DNA of 64,000 nucleotides, taken from NCBI RefSeq assembly GCF_000019725.1, contig NC_010510.1, positions 1-64,000 of the forward strand, given 5' to 3'. Positions 26,084 to 35,542 of the stretch are shown piece after piece; the first letter of the stretch is position 1, and every line of letters begins with the position of its first letter. The stretch is from Methylobacterium radiotolerans JCM 2831. GTDB lineage: Bacteria > Pseudomonadota > Alphaproteobacteria > Rhizobiales > Beijerinckiaceae. The position numbers and the translations under genes were made by a program. The notes under the pieces were generated by a model, which was not told the DNA's origin, ran no database searches, and worked only from the letters and a program-made list of their open reading frames with translations.

Positions 26084-26674
26084 CCCGTGAGACGGCCCGG
26101 ATGCCCGCGCGCAGTCGGATCGCGGTCCTTTGCGCCGCCGACGCGCTCCGCGCGGGGCGTCCCGTATCTGCTCGCCACGGACGAGGCGACGCCGATGCGG
26201 CCGGTAGCCGCTCCCTCCGGCCGATCCAACGGCCGAGAAAGCTCCGGTGCCGGGAGATCCCGCGGCTCCCGCGCACCATCTGCCGGCCGCGGTCGCCAGG
26301 ATCGGTCGGGATGTCTCGGACTGACCAGGTCCTGGGATCCGGCGGGCCCTTTTCAACCCATGCCCGTCGAATCCCGCGGCGCGCCCCTGCCGCTGAGAAC
26401 CGCTGCCACCGCGCGATTGCAACCTGCGGTCACAATCTCGTCTAAAGTAGAGTTCCCGCGCCGTCGGATTCGGGCGATCCCATCATCCGCCGGTTGAAGG
26501 CACACTTCTTCATGCTCGATATCACAAATTTGAGACCACTGAACGGACACTCAGCAGGAAACTGGGTGAGATAAATTTTAATCAATTCGCCTATATTTTG
26601 CGCGACTTGCTCATGACTGCGCATCCAGACTTGCCCGCCCGGGCCCTGGATACCGGAGCCTGAAAGTCCGCCCT
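26084..26674. promoter_or_regulatory. Upstream region of MCP with AT-rich control segment
   Basis: The first 330 bp show no coding pattern. From about 26430 to 26610 base composition shifts strongly to A/T (taaagtagag, aaatttgag, gataaattttaatcaat, cctatattttg), the most AT-rich stretch near this receptor gene. I infer promoter and upstream control for the MCP here. The exact elements are not resolvable by eye. Confidence 0.45.
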
Positions 26675-28348
26675 ATGAAAATGACGATCCAACTGCGGCT
26701 CGTGGCGCTGCTCGGCGGCCTCGGCCTGGTCCTGCTCGCGACAGCCGCGCTGGGAAATTTCGCGCTATATTGGAGTCATCAAAGCCTCAAAACCGTATTC
26801 GATGACCGGGTCGTCTGTCTTCGGCAATTCAGCACCATTCGTGACGCCTATGATGACCTGATCGATGCCTCGCGCCTGCTGCGCAACAAGCAGATCGAGC
26901 CCGCCCGGGCCAGGGACAAGATCGAGCGCGATCTCTCGAAGCTCCACACCGAGTGGTCGGCCTACCTGGCGACCTACCTGACTCCGGAGGAGGATGTCCT
27001 CGCCAAGGACCTGCAGGGGCGCATCGATCGGAACGACACGATCGCCGCCGAGATCCTCAAACGCGTCGCCGCCGGTGCCGGCTCGGATTTCGAGGCCACG
27101 CATGCGGATCTGCTGAAGAGCATGCAGGCCACCAACGCGACGCTGAGCAAGCTGACCGCGCTGCAGGTCCGGGAAGCCGAGGCGGAATACCGCCGCTCCG
27201 AGACGACCGCCGGCTGGTCGCGCCTCGCGCTCCTGGCCGCGCTCGTCCTCGCCGCGCTCAGCATCGCCTACGGCGTCTACGTGATCGTCCTGCAGGTCGC
27301 CCGCCCGCTCGGCAACCTCGTCGGCGTGCTGCAGCGGATGGCCCGCGGCGAGGTCGACGCGGAGATCCGCGAGGCCGGCCGCGGCGACGAGATCGGCGCC
27401 GTCGGCAAGGCGGTCGAGGGCATCAAGGCCATGGTCGCCCGCAAGGCCGCCGAGGAGGCCGAGGTCAAGCGCCTGGCCGACGCGGCCGCCGCCGCCGAGC
27501 GGAAGCGCACCATGATCGAGCTCGCCGACGGCTTCGAGCGCGCCGTCGGCGGCATCGTCGGCCTGGTCTCGTCCTCGGCCACCGAGCTCCAGGCCACCGC
27601 CCAGCAGATGACCGCCACCGCCCAGGAGACCGCCGCGCAATCGACCACCGTGGCCGCCGCCGCGGAAGAGGCCGCCACCAACGTCAACACGGTCGCGGCC
27701 GCGGCCGAGGAGCTCGGCTCGTCGGTGCAGGAGATCGGCCGGCAGGTGCAGGGCTCGGCCCATCTCGCCCAGGCCGCGGTGGGCGAGGCCGACCAGACTG
27801 CGCACCTCGTCCAGGCGCTCAGCCAGAACGCGGCGCGGATCGGCGACATGGTCGGGATGATCTCGGGCATCGCCGGCCAGACCAACCTCTTGGCGCTCAA
27901 CGCCACGATCGAGGCGGCGCGCGCCGGCGCGGCGGGGCGGGGCTTCGCGGTGGTGGCCTCCGAGGTGAAGGCGCTGGCCGAGCAGACCGCCAAGGCGACC
28001 GAGGAGATCGCGCGCCAGATCGGCGAGGTTCAGGGGGTGACCGCGCAGGCGGTGACGGCGATCGGCGGGATCACGGGGCGGATCCGGGAGATCGACGGCG
28101 TGGCGACGTCGATCGCGGCGGCGGTGGAGCAGCAGGGTGCGGCGACCCAGGAGATCGTGCGCAACGTGGCGCAGGCCTCGACCGGCGCCGGCGAGGTGAC
28201 GGGCAACATCGCGGGCGTGGCGCAGGCCTCGGAGGAGACGGGGGCCGCGGCCGGTCAGGTCCTGTCGGCGGCCTCGGAGCTGTCGCGGCAATCCGAGCAT
28301 CTCCGCGCCGAAGTCGCACGCTTCCTCGCCACCGTCCGCGCCGCTTGA
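26675..28348 (+). CDS. Methyl-accepting chemotaxis protein, 557 aa
   Basis: A membrane receptor with TM1 at residues 7-29, a roughly 150-residue four-helix periplasmic sensor ([20 protein letters not shown]), TM2 at about 184-206 and HAMP ([29 protein letters not shown]). A long signalling coiled coil has its tip near [20 protein letters not shown]. It ends [15 protein letters not shown] with no CheR-docking pentapeptide. The coil start ([20 protein letters not shown]) matches a common alphaproteobacterial receptor group. It stands alone, far from cheA, so it must work with arrays assembled elsewhere or with the 3.7-kb cluster. The remnant at 9749-10107 is a decayed relative of its C-terminus. 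Confidence 0.94.
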   Translation: MKMTIQLRLVALLGGLGLVLLATAALGNFALYWSHQSLKTVFDDRVVCLRQFSTIRDAYDDLIDASRLLRNKQIEPARARDKIERDLSKLHTEWSAYLATYLTPEEDVLAKDLQGRIDRNDTIAAEILKRVAAGAGSDFEATHADLLKSMQATNATLSKLTALQVREAEAEYRRSETTAGWSRLALLAALVLAALSIAYGVYVIVLQVARPLGNLVGVLQRMARGEVDAEIREAGRGDEIGAVGKAVEGIKAMVARKAAEEAEVKRLADAAAAAERKRTMIELADGFERAVGGIVGLVSSSATELQATAQQMTATAQETAAQSTTVAAAAEEAATNVNTVAAAAEELGSSVQEIGRQVQGSAHLAQAAVGEADQTAHLVQALSQNAARIGDMVGMISGIAGQTNLLALNATIEAARAGAAGRGFAVVASEVKALAEQTAKATEEIARQIGEVQGVTAQAVTAIGGITGRIREIDGVATSIAAAVEQQGAATQEIVRNVAQASTGAGEVTGNIAGVAQASEETGAAAGQVLSAASELSRQSEHLRAEVARFLATVRAA

Positions 28349-28768
28349 CCCATCCCTCTCGTCGCTCGGGTGCGCAACAAGGCGGCCCAGCTTCGAGGTT
28401 CGCCTCCGCCTCCTCGACGAGCGGAAGCGGACCGGCAGAGATCGACCCGTGCGCTCATCCGGGCCGTGATCGGCGGCCCCGAGGGCGGCTGTGTCAGCCT
28501 GGCAACGATGTATTAGTCGATTGTGTGCGATCTATATGCCGGGCGGCGCAGCGGCCGCCCCGAGGCCAACCGCGGAGCGGCTCGGACCACCATCTGTCGG
28601 AGCCGACCGCCACGTTCTGTTTTCCGGCCCAGACACGATCACCGAACTCCGCGCGCTCGACGGTAAGGGTCTGAACATCTGCGAAGCGCCGGAAGCTGGG
28701 CATGCACTGAGATAACAGCCCGAGTCTATGAGTTCGCCTTTTGCTCCCGCGCCAGAGAAGGGCGACAG
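28349..28768. other. Gene-free interval before GGDEF-EAL gene
   Basis: The 420 bp encode nothing I recognise. The segment 28505-28545 (cgatgtattagtcgattgtgtgcgatctatatg) is AT-richer and may be the promoter of the following gene, which has AAGGG as ribosome site. Confidence 0.4.
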
Positions 28769-31467
28769 ATGAGGGCCGGGATGGCAGCGATGTTCGGATC
28801 ACCTGATCGGTCATACCCCGCTCTCGTCACGTCACTGGTCGTTCTAGCTCTCGCGATCGCGTCGGGCGGGGCCATCTTGATCTCCGACATGTACGGCCAG
28901 GCGCTGCAGGATACCGAGCGCAACCTCGTCGGCCTCTCCACGATCCTCGCTGATCAGGCCGACCGTTCGCTCCAGGCCCTCGAGATCGTTCAGGAAGCCA
29001 TCATCGAGGATATGGCCGGCGCAAAGGTAGCCACTCCTTCGCAGTACGCTGCGGCGGCAAGCCGACACGACTTACATGAGGCACTCAAAGCGCGCGTCGC
29101 CGCCTTGCCGCAGGTCAACGCGGTCACGATTATCGATCACACCGGCCAGCTCCTGAACTTCAGCCGCTTCTGGCCGATCCCGAACGTCAACATCGCAGAT
29201 CGTGATTACTTCAAGGCGCTCGCTTCGGACCCGAAGCTGCAACGCTTCATCAGCCAGCCGGTCCAGAACCGCGGCGACGGTGCCTGGACGATCTACATCG
29301 CGCGGAAGGTCACGGCGCCCGACGGAACGTTCCTCGGCCTCGTGCTCGGCGCAATCGAGCTCGGCTATTTCGAACGACTGTACCGGCAGATCGCGCCGAC
29401 CGACGACGCCGTGGTCTCGGTCTTCCGCCACGACGGGATGCTGCTCGTCCGTCACCCCTATCGGGAGAACGTGATCGGCAAGATCCTGCCGACCACGGGG
29501 GCCGCGCTGATCGCCCAGAAGAATCCTCTGGGCGGCGTGATGCGCAACGTGAGCCCCGTCGATGATCAAGAACGCATCATCGCGACGAAGGCGCTCGCCG
29601 GCTATCCGCTCATTCTCAGCATCAGCCGCACGACAGAAGCGTGCCTGGCCCCCTTCCGCCGGCAGGCGCTCGCGGTCGGTTCAGCAACAGCCCTCCTCCT
29701 GGTGTGCATCGCGGCGCTGTTTCGGCTCTTTCTTCGGGGGGCGAGCGCCGAGCGGCGGATCGCGAGCGCCGAAGAACGTGCCCGCAGCGAGCGCGACTTA
29801 CGGGCCCATTACGAGCGGTTCGGCGTCGCGCTCGACAACATGGTCCAGGGACTATGCCTGTTCGACGCCGACGAGCGGCTCGTCATCTTGAATGAGCGCT
29901 TCGCCACGCTCTACGCGATCCCCGATCAACTTCGGCAACCCGGCACGAAAGCCAAGGATCTGCGCGAATTCGTGCTGGCGCAGCACCGCGACGCGGGGGG
30001 GCCTGGGACGAAGTGCTGACGCCACCATCGCCCCGGGCCCCTTCGGACACGGCGAGCGTCGTTCACATGACCGACGATCGGGACATCAGCGTCCTCCGCG
30101 TTCTCCTTCCGGACGGAGGCTGGATTTCGACGCATGAGGACATCACGGAGCGCCGTCGGAGCGAAGCGCGCCTGCGCTTCCTCGCGCGGCACGACGTTCT
30201 GACCCAATTGCCGAATCGCCTGCATTTCGAGGAGGTCGTCGAACGCGAGCTGGCAGTGCGAGCCGATCGAGCCGAGGCAGTGGCCCTTCTCTGCCTCGAT
30301 CTCGACGGCTTCAAGCAGGTCAACGATCTCTTCGGTCATCCGGCCGGGGACCGCCTGCTGATCGAGGTCGCCGCGCGCCTGAAGGCATTGATCGGCGCGC
30401 GCGGCGCGGTCGCGCGCCTCGGCGGCGACGAATTCGCGGTGCTGGCGACAGATCTCGCCGCCGGGCAAGCTGCCGCGCGGGCCCAGGCTATCATCGATGC
30501 GATCTCAGCGCCCTACGCGGACGGCGAGCTGAGGTATTCCATCAGTTGCAGCGTCGGCATCGCCCTCTTCCCGCATGATGGCGACACCTACGACGCGGTG
30601 CTGTCCGCTTCCGATATGGCGCTCGTGCGCGCCAAGAAGGAAGGCAAGGGAACCTACCGCTTCTTCGAGGCGGATATGGACAAGGCGGCTTTCGAGCGGC
30701 AACGATTGGCTCTGGACCTGCGCGCGGCCATCGGGACGGGGCAGTTCGCGCTGCATTACCAGCCCCAGTTCAGGATCGCCGCCGATCGCGCCTGCGGCTT
30801 CGAGGCGCTCCTGCGATGGACCCATCCGACCCGCGGGCCGATTTCGCCGGCGCAGTTCATACCGCTGGCAGAGGAGACAGGGGCGATCCTCCCACTCGGC
30901 GAGTGGGTGCTCCGTGAGGCCTGCCGCGAGGCTGCGAGCTGGACGTTGCCCCTCGGCATCGCTGTCAATCTCTCGATCGCGCAGCTGCAGCAAGCTGGCC
31001 TGTGCGATGTCGTCGGTGCGGTGCTCGAGGAGACCGGACTGAAGGCCGACCGTCTCGAACTCGAGGTGACCGAGAGCCTCTTCCTGAAGGGGTCGGCACG
31101 CGCGCAGGAGATGCTGCGCGACCTGAAAGCGCTCGGCGTGCGCATCTCGATGGATGATTTCGGAACCGGATACTCATCACTGGCAACGTTGGAAGCTTTT
31201 CCGTTCGACAAGATCAAGATCGATCGGTCGTTCGTGTGGCAGATCGGCGTGACCAGCAAAGGCGGCGCGATCGTCCGGGCGATCCTGAGTCTCGGCGAGA
31301 GCTTGGACATCCCGGTCATCGCGGAGGGCGTCGAGACTGAGGGGCAGCTGGCCTTCTTGCGGCAACACGGTTGTGCAGAGATACAAGGCTATCTGCGCGG
31401 CAAACCGCAGCCGATCGCCTCTTACCGCGCGCTCGTCGGTCCCGATCGTGATCTCAAGGTCGCCTAG
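28769..31467 (+). pseudogene. dCache-PAS-GGDEF-EAL protein split by a frameshift at a G7 tract
   Basis: Part 1 (28769-30019) encodes TM1, a dCache-like periplasmic sensor (INVNIADRDYFKAL-type core), TM2 (AVGSATALLLVCIAALFRLF) and the first half of a PAS domain ending VLAQHRDAGG. Part 2, one frame over (to 31467), continues WDEVLTP, DGGWISTHEDITERR, then GGDEF (RLGGDEFAVLA, active-site motif intact) and EAL (FEALLRW, MDDFGTGYSSL, IAEGVETEGQL, intact). The break lies in seven consecutive G at 29995-30001; one more G restores the frame through AWDEVLT. As written, the cyclic-di-GMP output domains are cut off from the sensor. This could be assembly error, true inactivation or slippage control. 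Confidence 0.85.
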
Positions 31468-32013
31468 CGGCGACTTGTGTCCGCCCAACGAGCGGTTCTC
31501 GAATACTCCTCGACAGCGAAACCGCTATCGCCAGAGGAAGAAGCCCCGAAGCCCGTCCCGCTTCCCATCGATCCGAGCGACCGGCCTGAGGGAGCATGAG
31601 AGGCCCCAAGGACGGGACTTTCCCGCCGGCGCACGCTGATGTCGTCGAATGCGGTGAACAGCGACACTTTCGCGGCTGGCATCATGCCATTGCCCACGGG
31701 CGCGCATCGGCCGCGCGGAATCGGGATCGCACTCTGCCTTGTCAAGCGAGACCGATATCGAAGTCGAATAGCATATCATCAGCGATCGCATCCTGAACTG
31801 CGTGCAGGCCCGCTTGTTCTGGAGATGCGGAGGCTCCCGAACCGTGTCCGGTCGTCGCGTCCTGACCGAGCCTTGCCGGTGCCGCCTCGGACCGTCGCGA
31901 CGCAGCCGCCATGGTCGTGGCGGCGCGGGCATGTCCTGGCTCGATCCGAACCATCCGGATCACCGACGGTTGACCAGATGTCGTCATGACCGAGGTCCTG
32001 CCCGGGAGTTCAG
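31468..32013. other. Gene-free interval before cdc48
   Basis: No recognisable gene lies in these 546 bp. On the minus strand near 31745-31810 there is a short plausible protein end (LHAVQDAIADDMLFDFDIGL then stop), with Arg/Ser-rich sequence before it, perhaps the tail of a decayed small gene. The region should hold the promoter of the AAA ATPase gene. Confidence 0.4.
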
Positions 32014-34281
32014 ATGGCTGACGCCGAGGAGCGGGCGCTCAGATTGCAGGTCGCCAATGCACGCCCCCAGGATTCGGGGCGCGGCATCGCCCGACTCGGC
32101 CATGCGGCGCTGACCCAGCTCGGCCTGCGCGAGGGCGACGTTGTCGAGATCGTCGGCAAGCGCCACACCGCGGCGATCGCGGTCGGTCCCTACGATGAGG
32201 ACGAGGGCCTGAACCTCGTCCGCCTCGACGGGCTGCAGCGCGTCAACGCCGGCACCGCGAGCGGCGACCATGTCGAGATCCACCCCGCGGAGATCCGGCC
32301 GGCCGCCCGCGTCGTCGTCGCGCCGGCTCAGAAGAACATGCGCTTGCAGGGTTCGGGGGAGGCCCTGCGCCGCACGCTGTTCCGGCGGCCGCTGGTTTCG
32401 GGCGACGTCATCTCCACATCGACTCAGTCGCGCGCCGCGTCCGACCCGCGCGTTCCACCGGAGCTGCGCCCCTATCTCGAGGGGCCGTCCTACGGCCTGC
32501 AGGAGATCCGCCTCGTCGTCGTCGCCACACAGCCCCGCGGCATCGTCTACGTGGCGGAAGGGACACAGATCGAACTCCGGCCGCTCTTCGAGGAGCCGAA
32601 GGCCGGGCGGCGCGCCGACGTCACCTACGACGATATCGGCGGCCTCGGCGACACCGTCGATCAGATCCGCGAGATGGTCGAGCTGCCCCTGCGCCACCCA
32701 GAGCTGTTCCAGCGTCTCGGCATCGATCCGCCGAAGGGCGTGCTGCTGCACGGACCGCCCGGCACCGGCAAGACCCGGCTGGCGCGGGCGGTGGCCAACG
32801 AGACCGAGGCCCGGTTCTTCCACATCGCCGGGCCCGAGATCATGGGCAGCCGGTACGGCGAGTCCGAGCAGCGCCTGCGCGAGGTCTTCCAGGAAGCCGC
32901 TCAGAGCGCGCCCTCGATCATCTTCATCGACGAGATCGACTCGATCGCCCCGAAGCGCGAGCAGGTGACCGGCGAGGTCGAGCGCCGCATCGTCGCGCAG
33001 CTCCTCACGCTGATGGACGGGCTGGAGCCGCGCCAGAACATCGTGGTGATCGGCGCGACGAACCGGCGCGACGCCATCGACGAGGCCCTGCGCCGGCCTG
33101 GCCGCTTCGACCGCGAGATCATCATCGGCGTGCCGGACCAGCCGGGCCGGCGCGAGATCCTGGGCATCCACACCCGCGGCATGCCGCTGGCGGAGGATGT
33201 CGACCTGGATGAGGTCGCGCGCACCACCTACGGGTTCGTCGGGGCCGATCTCGGCGCGCTGGTGCGCGAGGCCGCCATGGACGCGGTGCGCCGGATCCTC
33301 CCGGAGGTGAACCTGCGCGACGGTATCCCGGCGGAGATCCTAGAGGGCCTGAGCGTCCGGCGCGACGACTTCCTCTCGGCGATGAAACGGATTCAGCCGT
33401 CGGCGCTGCGCGAGATCATGATCCAGGTGCCGGACGTGACCTGGGACGATGTCGGGGGACTCGCCGAGGCCCAGATGCGCCTGCGCGAGGGCGTCGAGCT
33501 GCCGCTGCGGTCGCCGCAGGCCTTCCGCCGCATCGGCATCCGGCCGGCCAAGGGCTTCCTCCTGTTCGGGCCACCCGGCACCGGCAAGACGCTGCTCGCC
33601 AAGGCGGTGGCGCGGGAGTCGGACGCGAACTTCGTCGCGACGAAATCCTCCGACCTCCTGTCGAAATGGTACGGCGAATCCGAGCAGCAGGTCTCGCGCC
33701 TGTTCCAACGCGCCCGGCAGGTGGCGCCGACGGTGATCTTCATCGACGAGATCGACAGTCTCGCGCCAGCGCGGGGCGGGGGTCTCGGCGAGCCCGCCGT
33801 CACGGAGCGCGTCGTCAACACACTCCTGGCCGAGATGGACGGGCTGGAGGATTTGCAGGGGGTTGTCGTGATGGCGGCCACAAACCGCCCGAACCTGCTC
33901 GACCAAGCGCTGCTGCGTCCGGGACGGTTCGACGAACTCGTCTATGTGCCGGTTCCGGACATCGCCGGCCGTCGCCGGATCCTGGCCATTCACACGCGGG
34001 ACATGCCGCTCGCGGAAGATGTCGATCTCGACGTGATTGCCGAGCGGACCGCCCGCTTCACCGGCGCGGATCTGGAAGATCTCACGCGCCGCGCCGGTCT
34101 GCTGGCGCTGCGCGAATCGCTGGAGGCGGCCCAGGTGCAGCGTGCACATTTCGAACAGGCTGCCCGTGAGACCCGGCCTTCGGTCACACCCGAGATGGAG
34201 CGGGAATACGAGGAGATGCTGCGCACCTTGAAGCAAGAGGGCCCGCAGCGCCAACCGATCGGCTTCCTATCCCCGCGCTGA
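32014..34281 (+). CDS. Cdc48/VAT/p97-type double AAA+ ATPase
   Basis: A 755-residue protein with the complete archaeal/eukaryotic Cdc48 plan. The N-domain double-psi barrel spans residues 1-190 (DSGRGIARLGHAALTQLGLR, EGDVVEIVGKRHTAAIA). D1 has Walker A GPPGTGKT near 247, Walker B FIDEID and arginine-finger region RRPGRFDREI. D2 has Walker A GPPGTGKT near 519, FIDEID and LRPGRFDELVYVPVP. Both ATPase sites look intact. It should form hexamers and pull apart proteins or complexes by threading. Such genes are scattered in bacteria and usually attributed to transfer from archaea. The C-terminus lacks the eukaryotic HbYX-like tail (ends IGFLSPR). It stands alone between unrelated genes. Confidence 0.95.
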   Translation: MADAEERALRLQVANARPQDSGRGIARLGHAALTQLGLREGDVVEIVGKRHTAAIAVGPYDEDEGLNLVRLDGLQRVNAGTASGDHVEIHPAEIRPAARVVVAPAQKNMRLQGSGEALRRTLFRRPLVSGDVISTSTQSRAASDPRVPPELRPYLEGPSYGLQEIRLVVVATQPRGIVYVAEGTQIELRPLFEEPKAGRRADVTYDDIGGLGDTVDQIREMVELPLRHPELFQRLGIDPPKGVLLHGPPGTGKTRLARAVANETEARFFHIAGPEIMGSRYGESEQRLREVFQEAAQSAPSIIFIDEIDSIAPKREQVTGEVERRIVAQLLTLMDGLEPRQNIVVIGATNRRDAIDEALRRPGRFDREIIIGVPDQPGRREILGIHTRGMPLAEDVDLDEVARTTYGFVGADLGALVREAAMDAVRRILPEVNLRDGIPAEILEGLSVRRDDFLSAMKRIQPSALREIMIQVPDVTWDDVGGLAEAQMRLREGVELPLRSPQAFRRIGIRPAKGFLLFGPPGTGKTLLAKAVARESDANFVATKSSDLLSKWYGESEQQVSRLFQRARQVAPTVIFIDEIDSLAPARGGGLGEPAVTERVVNTLLAEMDGLEDLQGVVVMAATNRPNLLDQALLRPGRFDELVYVPVPDIAGRRRILAIHTRDMPLAEDVDLDVIAERTARFTGADLEDLTRRAGLLALRESLEAAQVQRAHFEQAARETRPSVTPEMEREYEEMLRTLKQEGPQRQPIGFLSPR

Positions 34282-34419
34282 GGCGGCCCACCAGGCGAAA
34301 GGGCGGGCGGCGCCCGAAACGGGATCACGTCAGGGATTTCTTCGAATCGGACGCCGCGTCCGCTGACCAAGGCAGGCCATGCGCGAGCGCCCGTTTCGGC
34401 CGAGCGGGCATCCTGGCGC

Positions 34420-35259
34420 CTACAGCATCGGCAGCCGACGCGGCCGCGGCCCGAGCGGGAACGCCGCGTCGAGCCGGGCGAGCTCGGCATCCGTCAGCGA
34501 GAGCGCGCTCGCGCCCGCGTTGTCGGCGGCATGCTCTGGGCTGGACGCCTTGGGGATCGCGAAGGTCGACGGCCTCCGCACGAGAAACCGGAGCGCGACC
34601 TGGCGTGCGGTCGCGCCGTGGTTGGCCGCGATACTCTCCAACAGGCGGCCGCCCGGCGTGCGGGGGCCGGGGAAGCTGCCATGACCGAAGGGGCTGTAGG
34701 CGACGACGGCGATGCCGTGCGCCTCGCACCAGGGCTGGACCGCGTGCTCGATCGCGCGCTCCTCCAGGTGGTAGAGCACTTGGTTGCAGGCGATGCGGCC
34801 CTCGCCGCCGGCTTCCCACGCGGCCTCGAGGTCGGGCACGTCGAAGTTGCTCACCCCCCAGGACAGGATCTTGCCCTGCTCGCGAAGCCGTTCGAAGGCG
34901 GCGAAGGTGTCCTCGAGCGGGTGCGGACCGGGCCAGTGCAGGAGGTAGCAGTCCAGCCTGTCGGTGCGCAGACGCGCGAGGGAGCGCTCGCACGCGGCCA
35001 CCGTCCCGGCGCGCGAGGCGTTGCTGGGGACGACCTTGGAGACGAGGAACACCGCGTCGCGCCGTCCGGCGATCGCCTCGCCGACCACGATCTCGGCGTC
35101 GCCGTACATCTCGGCGGTGTCGACGTGGGTCATCCCGAGATCGAGGCCGCGGCGCAGGGCAGCGACCGCGGTGGGCCGGTGCGCGTCGTCGATGTACCAG
35201 GTTCCCTGCCCGATCAGCGCCACCTCGTGCGGCACGAGACCGAAGGGACGTCGTTCCAT
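34420..35259 (-). CDS. Aldo/keto reductase
   Basis: A 279-residue TIM-barrel oxidoreductase. The catalytic tetrad is visible: Asp and Tyr in HVDTAEMYG, Lys in LVSKVV, His in YLLHWPG. Cofactor-binding segments are GVSNFDVPDLEA, CNQVLYHLEERAIE and FAIPKASSPEHAADNAGA. It should reduce aldehydes or ketones with NADPH; the relationship is closest to the AKR5/YvgN-like group by pattern. An earlier in-frame start would add 53 residues without AKR character, so the ATG at 35259 is used. It is convergent with cdc48 and divergent from the UvrA2-like gene. Confidence 0.92.
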   Translation of the reverse strand: MERRPFGLVPHEVALIGQGTWYIDDAHRPTAVAALRRGLDLGMTHVDTAEMYGDAEIVVGEAIAGRRDAVFLVSKVVPSNASRAGTVAACERSLARLRTDRLDCYLLHWPGPHPLEDTFAAFERLREQGKILSWGVSNFDVPDLEAAWEAGGEGRIACNQVLYHLEERAIEHAVQPWCEAHGIAVVAYSPFGHGSFPGPRTPGGRLLESIAANHGATARQVALRFLVRRPSTFAIPKASSPEHAADNAGASALSLTDAELARLDAAFPLGPRPRRLPML

Positions 35260-35542
35260 TTGCAACGGCTCCCTTGAACGACGTGTGCTCTGCAGCGCCG
35301 GTTCGGGCTGCAGGTCACACCCGGCCGCGGCGGGCCGCGATCGTCCCTGTGCGCGGGCGGACAGCCTGATCACTGCGGGCTCGAAGGCCGGGATCCCGAT
35401 CCTTGTCGTGAAAGACAAACGTCGGCCGTAGCCCCTGGTTTGCTACGGGGTGTCCCTAAGGATGGTCTCGCGCGTTGACTCTATCCGCGGTCCAGCGGCG
35501 TTTGCTGTTTTACGCGAGAGTGCCCGCCGAGAGAGCGATCCG

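Noticed and set aside
31639..31989. 116-codon plus frame and 94-codon minus frame before cdc48
   Set aside because: Both are Arg/Ser/Pro-rich with no ribosome site or fold; only a short minus-strand tail near 31745-31810 looks protein-like.
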